Shown here piece by piece: positions 51,024-58,530 of a stretch of DNA of 64,000 nucleotides (positions are counted from its first letter, which is position 1; each line of letters starts with the position of its first letter). This stretch comes from Paenibacillus graminis (GTDB taxonomy: Bacteria; Bacillota; Bacilli; Paenibacillales; Paenibacillaceae), in assembly GCF_000758705.1 (NCBI RefSeq), contig NZ_CP009287.1, positions 1-64,000 on the forward strand. The letters run 5' to 3'. The notes below the pieces were generated by a model. That model worked only from the letters and a program-made list of their open reading frames with translations. It ran no database searches and was not told where the DNA came from. Made by a program: the position numbers and the translations under genes.

Positions 51024-51301
51024 TGCGTCTTGATAAATTCCTGAAAGTTTCCCGTTTGATCAAGCGCCGCACAGTGGCCAAGGATGTGTCCGAACAAGGC
51101 CGGGTACTGATCAACGGGCGGGAATCGAAGCCAAGCAGCACGGTAAAGATCGGTGACGAGATTACCGTACAATTCGGTCAAAAGCTTGTAACGGTCAAAG
51201 TGGAAAAGCTGGTCGAGACGACCCGCAAGGACGAGGCCGCCGGCATGTATACACTGCTCCGTGAAGAGCCTGTTGCCAAAAGCAGCGGTCTGGACTGGTA
51301 A
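51023..51301 (+). CDS. rqcP: RqcP, S4-domain ribosome quality-control factor (YabO)
   Basis: A 92-residue S4-domain protein (MRLDKFLKVSRLIKRRTVAKDV, GRVLINGRESKPSSTVKIGDEI). RqcP works with RqcH in poly-alanine tailing of peptides stuck on 50S subunits. Its start overlaps the hup stop codon by one base. It lies before yabP as in B. subtilis. Confidence 0.95.
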   Translation: MRLDKFLKVSRLIKRRTVAKDVSEQGRVLINGRESKPSSTVKIGDEITVQFGQKLVTVKVEKLVETTRKDEAAGMYTLLREEPVAKSSGLDW

Positions 51302-51323
51302 ACGGATCTGTAAGATTACTGAG

Positions 51324-51367
51324 AAAAGCGCAGTTCTGCATTTATGTAGAGCTTGCGCTTTTTTTGC
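51324..51367 (+). terminator. rqcP terminator
   Basis: AAAGCGCA with TGCGCTTT, inner GTTCTGCA with TGTAGAGC, and TTTTTTT after. It separates hup-rqcP from the sporulation genes yabP-yabQ. Confidence 0.9.
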
Positions 51368-51433
51368 TGCTGCGTCTGTTCTATAATCGATCCCTTCCCC
51401 ATAGATTAGAAGCAAGAAGGAGGGGTACATGCT

Positions 51434-51718
51434 ATGATCGAGCCAGCAAAGGTCAATAAACAGCACGATTTGCACATGCACAGCCGCAAGCAGCTTGAAC
51501 TTACCGGTGTGCAGAATGTGGAAAGCTTCGACAGCGAAGAGTTTTTGCTCCGTACGGAACTTGGCCATCTCACCATTCGCGGGAATCATTTACATATCAA
51601 GAATTTAAGTCTGGAGAATGGCTTATTGTCCCTGGAAGGCAATGTGCATTCCCTGATTTATCTGGATCCCGGAGCGCAAGGCAAAAATAAGGGAATACTC
51701 GGCAAGCTGTTCAAATGA
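51434..51718 (+). CDS. yabP: Sporulation protein YabP
   Basis: A 94-residue YabP/YqfC family protein (HDLHMHSRKQLELTGVQNVESFDSEEFLL, LTIRGNHLHIKNLSLENG). YabP is made in the mother cell and is needed for spore formation in some Bacilli, with an unresolved role near the cortex. The ATG at 51434 follows AAGGAGGGG. CATAGATT at 51400-51407 resembles a SigE -10 but the -35 is poor. It overlaps yabQ by four bases. Confidence 0.94.
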   Translation: MIEPAKVNKQHDLHMHSRKQLELTGVQNVESFDSEEFLLRTELGHLTIRGNHLHIKNLSLENGLLSLEGNVHSLIYLDPGAQGKNKGILGKLFK

Positions 51719-52278
51719 ATCCAGCGGTTCAATGGGTGACCCTGTTCTATATGCTGCTGGCCGGTACAGCCATGGGACTGGCCTATGACAGCTACCGGGT
51801 GCTGTCGCTGAAATTGAGCTTTCCCAAATGGTTGAATGCGCTGCTGGATTTGCTGTACTGGCTCTGGGCAGCGCTGCTGGTCTTTCGCATGCTTTATGCC
51901 GGAAATCAGGGAGAATTGAGGTTTTATGTCTTCGTAGGGCTGTTTCTAGGCGTATGGATCTATTTTTTAATCTTCAGTGTTACGGTGCGGAGATTTGTGG
52001 TAATGTTAATTCAGTCGGTTCAGTATACGTGCAGACTGCTGTGGAAAGTTATAGAAGTGCTGATTGGTGTTCCACTGCGCTGGTTATGGCGCCTCTTGAG
52101 AGGCATAATCCGGCTGCTGGGCGTTATCCTTTTATTTATTCTTAAGCTGCTGCTGCGTCTAACGAAGCCGATTTGGGTATTTCCTGTAAGGTGGATCTCA
52201 CCTCATGCTTCCCGGCTCTATCACAGCGCTTGGATCACGAGATTCACGGCATGGATACACACCAGACGGAAACACTGA
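51715..52278 (+). CDS. yabQ: Spore cortex biosynthesis protein YabQ
   Basis: A 187-residue membrane protein with about four to five hydrophobic segments (WVTLFYMLLAGTAMGLAYDSYRVL, LLDLLYWLWAALLVFRMLY, FYVFVGLFLGVWIYFLIFSVTV, LLRGIIRLLGVILLFILKLLL) and a basic end. YabQ localises to the outer forespore membrane and is needed for cortex. The start ATG overlaps the yabP stop. Confidence 0.94.
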   Translation: MNPAVQWVTLFYMLLAGTAMGLAYDSYRVLSLKLSFPKWLNALLDLLYWLWAALLVFRMLYAGNQGELRFYVFVGLFLGVWIYFLIFSVTVRRFVVMLIQSVQYTCRLLWKVIEVLIGVPLRWLWRLLRGIIRLLGVILLFILKLLLRLTKPIWVFPVRWISPHASRLYHSAWITRFTAWIHTRRKH

Positions 52279-52300
52279 TTTTGTATTGGAGGTACGCTGC

Positions 52301-52636
52301 ATGAACAGATTCTCTGCGGAAGAGAAGGAGAATAACCACAAAGCTTCGGCCGCAGGTGCGAAGAGAAGAAGAGTCATATGGACACTCGTCGTCGCGGTGT
52401 TTTTCGGCTGGGCCGGTTATATTTTCTTTGCCCAGAGTGCGGTGATTGCGGATAAGAGTGGACGGCTCGCCCAGAAACAGGAGAGCCATGAGAAGGTTAC
52501 GACTTCCCTGAATCAACTGAAATATGAAGTCTCCCGCCTGAAAGATGATGAGTATATCGGACAATTAGCGCGCAAATGGTACAATATGTATCCGCCAGGC
52601 GAAACACCTATTCGTACAGAGCAATCAGGGGAATAA
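52301..52636 (+). CDS. divIC: Cell division protein DivIC (FtsB-like)
   Basis: A 111-residue bitopic divisome protein: basic cytoplasmic start, one membrane helix (VIWTLVVAVFFGWAGYIFFA, about 33-52), then a coiled coil (LAQKQESHEKVTTSLNQLKYEVSRLKDDE). It works with DivIB and FtsL at the septum. ATG at 52301 is eight bases after TTGGAGG. Confidence 0.93.
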   Translation: MNRFSAEEKENNHKASAAGAKRRRVIWTLVVAVFFGWAGYIFFAQSAVIADKSGRLAQKQESHEKVTTSLNQLKYEVSRLKDDEYIGQLARKWYNMYPPGETPIRTEQSGE

Positions 52637-52663
52637 AGCAGGCTAAAAGGGGCTTTCGCTGTG

Positions 52664-52692
52664 TTGCCTTGATTTGTTCTTTACTGTATAAT
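52664..52692 (+). promoter_or_regulatory. Promoter of the S1-domain gene
   Basis: TTGCCT (52664-52669), 17 bases, TATAAT (52687-52692); good SigA match about 70 bases before the start codon. Confidence 0.7.
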
Positions 52693-52760
52693 CAAATCAC
52701 CGCAGACTGGATGGACTTTATATTCGTCTGTATATTTTTAAGGGAGGATCATTTTATTCT

Positions 52761-53261
52761 ATGGCAATTGAAGTGGGCACCAAGTTAGAGGGCAAGGTGA
52801 CAGGCATCACGCATTTCGGAGCATTTGTGGATCTGTCAGGAGGTGTCACAGGTCTCGTTCACATCTCGGAAATCGCCGATAACTACGTCAAGGATGTTAA
52901 CGATCATTTGAAGATTGCTGATGTGGTAACCGTCAAAGTGATTAATGTTGACAAGGACGGCAAGATCGGACTTTCCATCAAGCAGGCCGTAGATAAGCCG
53001 GCATCGGAAGTACGTCCCCCCAGAGCTCCAAGACCTGAACGTCCAAGCGGTGGAGACCGTTTCGGCGGCGGTGGCGGCAGTGGTGGAGGCGGCGGTGGTT
53101 ATAATCGTGAACGGGGAGGGCGTCCATTCAAGCCTGCAGCCGGTAAACCTTCATTCGAGGATAAAATGTCACGCTTCCTGAAAGACAGCGAAGAACGGAT
53201 ATCTTCGATCAAGAAGAACACAGAAGGAAAGCGTGGAGGCCGTGGAGCCAAGCGCGTATAA
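52761..53261 (+). CDS. S1 RNA-binding domain protein (YabR)
   Basis: A 166-residue protein with one S1 domain at residues 1-75 (GTKLEGKVTGITHFGAFVDL, GLVHISEIADNYVKDVNDHL, GKIGLSIKQA) and a long low-complexity Pro/Arg/Gly-rich tail with Gly tracts (GGGGGSGGGGGG near 100), then a basic end. RNA binding is expected; the target is unknown. The ribosome site GGGAGG is 13 bases from ATG 52761, a little far. In B. subtilis yabR is in the same place. Confidence 0.9.
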   Translation: MAIEVGTKLEGKVTGITHFGAFVDLSGGVTGLVHISEIADNYVKDVNDHLKIADVVTVKVINVDKDGKIGLSIKQAVDKPASEVRPPRAPRPERPSGGDRFGGGGGSGGGGGGYNRERGGRPFKPAAGKPSFEDKMSRFLKDSEERISSIKKNTEGKRGGRGAKRV

Positions 53262-53285
53262 TTTGAATACCTGCACATCATTAAT

Positions 53286-53323
53286 AACCGCCGGGGGCAG
53301 AGTGCCCTTTGCGGTTTTTTTGT
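53286..53323 (+). terminator. yabR terminator
   Basis: AACCGC pairs with GCGGTT, with GGGGGCA/TGCCC inside, followed by TTTTTTT. Confidence 0.85.
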
Positions 53324-53337
53324 GTTACAGGGAATTA

Positions 53338-53560
53338 TGTGCAGTTAGTTGGAAAAAGGAAACTTATTTTTCCTGCAAATCAACGATTGGGAGATTTAAG
53401 TGGAAAATGGAATCTTAACTGGGTGATATTATCGTTTCAGGAGCACAACGAGCTGAAATAGTGATCTTTTTTTCCAGCATAGGCCTCGGAGGGCAGTGTT
53501 CTCAAGCAAATTAGTGATCCTATTTCACTTGGAATTGCCGCAGGAAACATGGAGTGTGTC
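53338..53560. repeat. Repeat-like intergenic stretch before spoIIE
   Basis: No gene. AGTTGGAAAAAGGAAACTTA (53347-53366) is loosely repeated as AAGTGGAAAATGGAATCTTA (53397-53416). GGAAAAA (53351-53357) and TTTTTCC (53367-53373) form a stem, and GAAATAGTGATC faces GATCCTATTTC further on. Looks like a structured intergenic repeat; other copies were not found in the window. Confidence 0.4.
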
Positions 53561-53882
53561 CTCAAGGCAAAGCTAAATTGAAATCGAAACTGTGTTAAAT
53601 AGGGAAGAACGGGTCAGCCGTTTTGTTCTGCCATCGCTCAGCACTCCCTTTGTGGCGGTTTTTTTTGTCGGCAGCAAACAAATTGCCGACAGCATCCTAG
53701 CCATTTTCACATAACTCCAGAGCAATCGCTGACGAATGACTGCAGCCGCAAGGCATGTAAAAGTGGGAATGGTTTCCATAAAAACCACCAACCGGCTGTC
53801 CCGCAAGGGCTGCGCAGGCTTTTCCACGGAATGTCGGGACAGGCTTTTTTGTCGGAAATTTCTTGCAGCCTGCTCTCTGTTT
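53561..53882 (+). terminator. Hairpins and terminator between yabR and spoIIE
   Basis: GTCGGCA with TGCCGAC (53668-53691) is a perfect small hairpin. CTGTCCCG (53796-53803) with CGGGACAG (53835-53842) followed by GCTTTTTTG is a good terminator with an inner stem. A further weak stem ends in TGGCGGTTTTTTTT (53652-53666). No gene lies among them; transcription reaching spoIIE from upstream should be low. Confidence 0.65.
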
Positions 53883-53916
53883 CTGACAAACTTTCTTAAG
53901 ACCCCCGCTATATAAT
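53848..53916 (+). promoter_or_regulatory. spoIIE promoter with long spacer and Spo0A-like box
   Basis: CTGACA (53883-53888) and TATAAT (53911-53916) are 22 bases apart, longer than normal. The B. subtilis spoIIE promoter also has an over-long spacer (21) and needs Spo0A-P. TGTCGGA near 53850 is one base from a 0A box. The -10 overlaps the ATG at 53915, so translation must begin further on. Confidence 0.55.
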
Positions 53917-53950
53917 GAGAACCATAAATTCTAAAGCGGGTGGTGTAGGA

Positions 53951-56458
53951 ATGAGTAAAAGCAATGTGGTGAATTTGCCGGAGTGGACAAGAGCTGGAAG
54001 CAATGACAAGGGTCAGAAGGATAGCTGGGGTGAACGTGCTAAAGCGTGGAGTCTGAAGCAGCCGGTGATCCAGCTTTTCATAGTGAAAAAATGGACGCTG
54101 CTGCTAAGTCTTATGGGCTTTCTGCTGGGCCGTGCGATGATACTGGACGAGCTGTCCCCCTTTGCAGCAGCTTATTTTGCCGTTATTGTATTTATGCGCA
54201 GAGACTCCATATTGCCTGTGGCCGCCGCAATCATCTTTGGCAGCCTGTTCACTCCATTTCCCGGTGCCGTGATGGTTGCCGCCGAACTTATTATCTTTTT
54301 CCTGATCTATAAAGGGCTGGAGAACTTTCAAAAAGTAGAACTTTCTTACGCACCGCTGATGGTGTTTGTCTCTTCTTTTATGGTGGGTTTATTCAGAATT
54401 GTGATGGGACCTTCGATTACATGGTATTCGCTGATGATGATAACGCTTGATGCCCTGCTCGGATTTGTGCTCACACTTGTATTTTTGCAGGCGCTTCCGA
54501 TCTTTACCTATAAGCAGAAAAGCAGGGCGCTGCGCAATGATGAAGTGCTATGTCTGATTATTTTGCTGGCTTCGGTAATGACCGGCCTTGTCGGCTGGAG
54601 TGTCAATGGGCTGTCACTTGAGCATATTCTATCCCGTTTTTTGATTTTGATTTTTGCCTTGGCAGGAGGCGCTCCGCTCGGTGCAGCCGTCGGTGTGGTG
54701 ACCGGACTGATTCTCAGCCTCGCGGATATCGGGGCCATCTATCAGATGAGCCTCCTTGCTTTTTCCGGAATGCTGGCAGGCATGATGCAATCTGGACGCA
54801 AAGGCGCGGTATCCATCGGAATGCTGCTGGGGTCAACGATTCTGTCCGTCTATTTTCTGGGTCCGGGTGATGTGATGGCCTCCACTTGGGAAACCTGCGC
54901 AGCCGTAGTGTTGTTTCTTCTTACACCTAAAGGGATGATTTCTGCCATTGCTAAGTATGTGCCGGGCACCCCTGACCACAGCCGCACACAGCATGAATAT
55001 GCCAGAAGAGTCAGGGATATTACAGCAGACCGGGTCACCCAGTTCTCCCAGGTGTTCCGGCAGCTGTCGAGCAGCTTCGGCCAGATTCCCCGTGCCGGAG
55101 AAGCGGGCAAGTCGGACCGTGAAATGGAGGATTTTATGAATACTGTGACGGAAGGAGCCTGCTCGGGCTGCATCCGGCGCACCCATTGCTGGGACGCTAA
55201 GTTCTATCAGACTTACCGATATATGACCGATATGATGACAACTGTGGAGGAATGCCCGAATATCACCGCTGCCCAGCTTCCGCCGGAATGGAGCCGGATC
55301 TGCGGCAAAACTGGGGAAGTGCTGGAAGTGATGAAAGGCCAATATGAGTTATACCAGCATGATATGCGCTGGAAGAGACAAATATACGACAGCCGCCAAT
55401 TTGTTGCCGAGCAGCTGTCAGGGGTTTCCCAGGTAATGGAAGACCTGGCCAATGAGATCAAGCGTGAAGGCCAGGCGATGTACCGTCAGGAGGGCCAGAT
55501 CCGTGAGGCGCTGGAGAAGCTGGGCTTGTCCATCCACAGTATTGAAATCCTGAGTCTGGACCCGGGGCGGGTAGAGATTGAAGTGGTTCATGCCTATACC
55601 CGCGGCTTCGACGAATGCCGCAAGATGATTGCTCCGCTGCTCTCTGACATTCTCGAAGAGAATATTGCCGTGGTGACCGAAACGGCAGTTCATCCCCGGG
55701 AGGGACTGTCGATGGTGACCTTCGGCTCAGCCAAAGCCTATGAGGTCAATACCGGAGTCGCCGGGGCAGCCAAAGGCGGGGATATGCTGTCCGGAGACAG
55801 CTTCAGTACCGTTGAACTTGGCAACGGAACCTTTGCGGTTTCCATTAGTGACGGAATGGGCAATGGAGAGCGGGCCCGCATGGAGAGCAGCGCGGCGCTG
55901 GGAATGCTCGAAAAGCTGCTGCAGTCCGGAATGGACGAGAAACTGGCTGTTAAATCCGTCAATTCCATTCTGCTCCTGCGCTCTCCAGACGAATTCTATG
56001 CGACGGTGGATATGGCGCTGATCGACCAGTATTCGGCACAGACCACATTTATGAAAATTGCCTCGGCTCCCAGCTTCATCCGGCGCGGCAGCGAGGTTAT
56101 TCCGGTCACGGCCAGCAATCTGCCCATTGGAATCATCAAGGAGATAGAGGTTGATCTCGTCAGCATGCAGCTGCGTCCAGGCGATATTCTCATCATGATG
56201 ACCGATGGTATTTACGATGCACCCGGATATGCCGTTAATAAAGAGATATGGATGAAACGATTAATCCAGGAGCTTGAGGGTGATGATCCCCAGGAACTGG
56301 CGGATAACCTGCTGGAGAAGGTTATCCGGTATCAGGGCAATGAGATACATGATGACATGACGATCGTGGTCAGCCGTCTGGATCACTTTCATCCGGAATG
56401 GTCCAGCCTGCATTTGCCCGGTATTGGGCGGATGGAGCGCCCGCGCACCGTGAGCTAA
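53951..56458 (+). CDS. spoIIE: Stage II sporulation protein E (phosphatase)
   Basis: SpoIIE dephosphorylates SpoIIAA to activate SigF in the forespore and helps place the polar septum. The 835-residue protein has an N-terminal region of about 10 membrane helices (to about residue 320), a central FtsZ-interacting region, and a C-terminal PP2C-type phosphatase (SGDSFSTVELGNGTFAVSISDGMGNGERARMES, DILIMMTDGIYDAPG). ATG at 53951 is chosen because an upstream ATG lies on the -10 box. Confidence 0.95.
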   Translation: MSKSNVVNLPEWTRAGSNDKGQKDSWGERAKAWSLKQPVIQLFIVKKWTLLLSLMGFLLGRAMILDELSPFAAAYFAVIVFMRRDSILPVAAAIIFGSLFTPFPGAVMVAAELIIFFLIYKGLENFQKVELSYAPLMVFVSSFMVGLFRIVMGPSITWYSLMMITLDALLGFVLTLVFLQALPIFTYKQKSRALRNDEVLCLIILLASVMTGLVGWSVNGLSLEHILSRFLILIFALAGGAPLGAAVGVVTGLILSLADIGAIYQMSLLAFSGMLAGMMQSGRKGAVSIGMLLGSTILSVYFLGPGDVMASTWETCAAVVLFLLTPKGMISAIAKYVPGTPDHSRTQHEYARRVRDITADRVTQFSQVFRQLSSSFGQIPRAGEAGKSDREMEDFMNTVTEGACSGCIRRTHCWDAKFYQTYRYMTDMMTTVEECPNITAAQLPPEWSRICGKTGEVLEVMKGQYELYQHDMRWKRQIYDSRQFVAEQLSGVSQVMEDLANEIKREGQAMYRQEGQIREALEKLGLSIHSIEILSLDPGRVEIEVVHAYTRGFDECRKMIAPLLSDILEENIAVVTETAVHPREGLSMVTFGSAKAYEVNTGVAGAAKGGDMLSGDSFSTVELGNGTFAVSISDGMGNGERARMESSAALGMLEKLLQSGMDEKLAVKSVNSILLLRSPDEFYATVDMALIDQYSAQTTFMKIASAPSFIRRGSEVIPVTASNLPIGIIKEIEVDLVSMQLRPGDILIMMTDGIYDAPGYAVNKEIWMKRLIQELEGDDPQELADNLLEKVIRYQGNEIHDDMTIVVSRLDHFHPEWSSLHLPGIGRMERPRTVS

Positions 56459-56781
56459 TCTATCATTTAACTGACGCTGCTGTCTGCAGCTATAGCCGCC
56501 GGGGGAATCTCTGCCTCCCCAGGCTATAATAACGAATTTCTGCATCCGCATTATCTAGGAGGCGATAAAACACCCCTAAGCGTTCTTTTTATCTCTCTTC
56601 TGTTTCATAGGCCGCTGATTCAGCGGTGCTGCTTTCAGATTGAAAACATAATGTGAATTAAAGGAACGGAGAGGAGGTTTGGAACTGGCTTAATTTATTC
56701 TGAAATTCCCGCAAAGCGGCGTTTGAAATCTCTCTACCTTGGATATGCTAGAAACATATACAAGGAAGGGGAGTATCGGGT
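56459..56781 (+). other. spoIIE-yabS gap
   Basis: A 323-base gap without a gene. TATAGCC (56491-56497) with GGCTATA (56522-56528), and GGGG/CCCC inside, form a stem lacking a T run. CCGCTGATTCAGCGG (56612-56626) is a perfect hairpin. GAGGAGGTTTGGAACTG (56671-56687) resembles the left arm of the element at 50281-50299, and CCGCAAAGCGG (about 56710) is another small palindrome. No clear promoter for yabS; its ribosome site is AAGGAAGGGGAG. Confidence 0.45.
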
Positions 56782-57528
56782 ATGAAGCAAATCCTGCTTA
56801 TTACTGATGGTTGTTCGAATGTAGGGGAGAGTCCGGTGATGGCTGCGGCGCATGCACGCCAGGAGGGGATCACCGTCAATGTGGTCGGCGTTGTCGATTA
56901 TGGAACCATCGGAGAGCTGGGCAGCCGGGAGATTGCGGATATTGCCAAAGCCGGCGGAGGAATCAGCCGGATTGTCGGAACGCCGCAGCTGGCACAGACG
57001 ATTCAGATGATGACCCGCAAGACGGTGGTTCAGACGATTCAGCAGGCGGTTAATAAAGAGGTAAAAAAAATTCTCGGTGATGGTTCGCTGGAAGAGCTGC
57101 CTCCACTGCAGCGTTCGCAGGTGGTTACGGTTGTCGATGAGCTGACCGAGACCACTCCGCTGCGCATTGCACTGCTCATTGACGCCAGTGCGAGCATGAA
57201 GCCGAAGCTGGGTGCTGTAGAAGATGCGATCCGTGATCTGGCGCTTAGCCTGGAGGCGCGGGAGGGCAAGAGCGAAATTGCTGTTTTCCATTTTCCCGGA
57301 CGCTCCAGCAGTGAGGAGGCTATGCTCGATATAGACTGGACACACAATGTCTCGGAGGTCCGTTCGTTGTTCTCCAAGCTGAAGATGCGCGGAGCTACGC
57401 CTACTGGGCCAGCCATTTTCAAGGTGATTGAGCATTACCGTTATGATACACTGGATGAACACCGTGATCGTCCGACAGATGACGGTTACGATGAAAAAGA
57501 AGGGATGATTGGTGGGTATGTTGTCTAA
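56782..57528 (+). CDS. yabS: VWA-domain protein YabS
   Basis: A 248-residue protein related to von Willebrand A domains. The C-terminal half has a MIDAS-type motif IDASASMKPK (about 134-143) and TPTGPAI. The N-terminal half (ILLITDGCSNVGE, GITVNVVGVVDYG, ADIAKAGGG) looks like the second half of a VWA fold, so the order appears permuted or partly duplicated. Known to be expressed at sporulation in B. subtilis; molecular role unknown. It overlaps the kinase gene yabT by 20 bases. Confidence 0.88.
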   Translation: MKQILLITDGCSNVGESPVMAAAHARQEGITVNVVGVVDYGTIGELGSREIADIAKAGGGISRIVGTPQLAQTIQMMTRKTVVQTIQQAVNKEVKKILGDGSLEELPPLQRSQVVTVVDELTETTPLRIALLIDASASMKPKLGAVEDAIRDLALSLEAREGKSEIAVFHFPGRSSSEEAMLDIDWTHNVSEVRSLFSKLKMRGATPTGPAIFKVIEHYRYDTLDEHRDRPTDDGYDEKEGMIGGYVV

Positions 57529-58456
57529 TCCGCCCTATCCTGCCGGCACGGTAATCAGCGGCAAATGGCGGGGGAACCGTTATGTCGTTGAACGTATGCT
57601 GGGAAGAGGAGCGAATGGAACCGTATATCTCGTGCAGCGTGAAGGCAGACGGGAGCGCTATGCACTCAAGATCGGCAACGATACCCTTGAGCTGCAGTCG
57701 GAAATCAATGTGCTGACCAGTCTGCAATCCAGCAGGAAGCGAAGAGAGCATAGAGCACACCGTGAATCCGCATTATCCTCCTATTTACTCGAATCGGATG
57801 ATTTTAAGGAAAACGACAGCGTGCCGTTTTATGTGATGCGTTATGTAGAAGGCCGGCCGCTGCATCATTTTTTGGCCAAAAACGGCGCTTCGTGGCTTGG
57901 GCTGGTGGGGCTCAAGCTGCTGGAGAAACTCCGGAACCTCCATGAGTGCGGTTTTGTGTTCGGAGATTTGAAGCCGGAGAATGTACTGGTCTCCAATTAC
58001 GGAGAGGCCGAGCTGATCGATTACGGCGGTGCCAGCCCGCTGGGCCGAAGTGTGAAGCAATTCACCGAATGGCATGACCGCGGGTACTGGAATGCCGGAA
58101 GCCGCACGGGGGATGAGAATTACGACCTTTTTGCTTTTGCTGTGCTGTGTCTGCGGTTGCTTAATGAAGAGGGCTTGAAGGCCGCCGCAGCGCAGCTGCC
58201 GCAGACCCGAAGCGCCGACGAGCTGCTGAAGCTGGCCAGAAGTCTGCCTGACAAGAAGCTCTCTTCCTGGCTGTGTCTGGCCCTGAAAGGCGGATTTCCG
58301 GGAAGTGCAGCGGCAACGGAGGCCTGGAAGACGCATATTTACAGCACAAGGAAACCGGGGAAGGAACCAATGGCAACACCGGGTTGGCTAAAAAGTGCAT
58401 TTGCGCTATCCTTATTTGTGCTGGTATTTACGATTTATTACGTATTCCGTTTTTGA
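57509..58456 (+). CDS. yabT: Ser/Thr protein kinase YabT
   Basis: A 315-residue Hanks-type kinase: glycine loop LGRGANGTVYLV (31-42), Lys54 in YALKIG, catalytic loop FGDLKPENVL (Asp153, Asn158), metal Asp in DYGG (171-174), and one C-terminal membrane helix (ALSLFVLVFTIYYVF). The His-Arg of the HRD motif is replaced by Phe-Gly. No sensor domain follows the helix. B. subtilis YabT phosphorylates RecA in sporulating cells. The start is uncertain (TTG 57509 or ATG 57518). Confidence 0.88.
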   Translation: MVGMLSNPPYPAGTVISGKWRGNRYVVERMLGRGANGTVYLVQREGRRERYALKIGNDTLELQSEINVLTSLQSSRKRREHRAHRESALSSYLLESDDFKENDSVPFYVMRYVEGRPLHHFLAKNGASWLGLVGLKLLEKLRNLHECGFVFGDLKPENVLVSNYGEAELIDYGGASPLGRSVKQFTEWHDRGYWNAGSRTGDENYDLFAFAVLCLRLLNEEGLKAAAAQLPQTRSADELLKLARSLPDKKLSSWLCLALKGGFPGSAAATEAWKTHIYSTRKPGKEPMATPGWLKSAFALSLFVLVFTIYYVFRF

Positions 58457-58530
58457 AATCATACATACTATAGGTGAAACTGGACAGTTGGTCCGGCACT
58501 GGCCTATTGACCGGGTAGAAAGGGAGCCGT

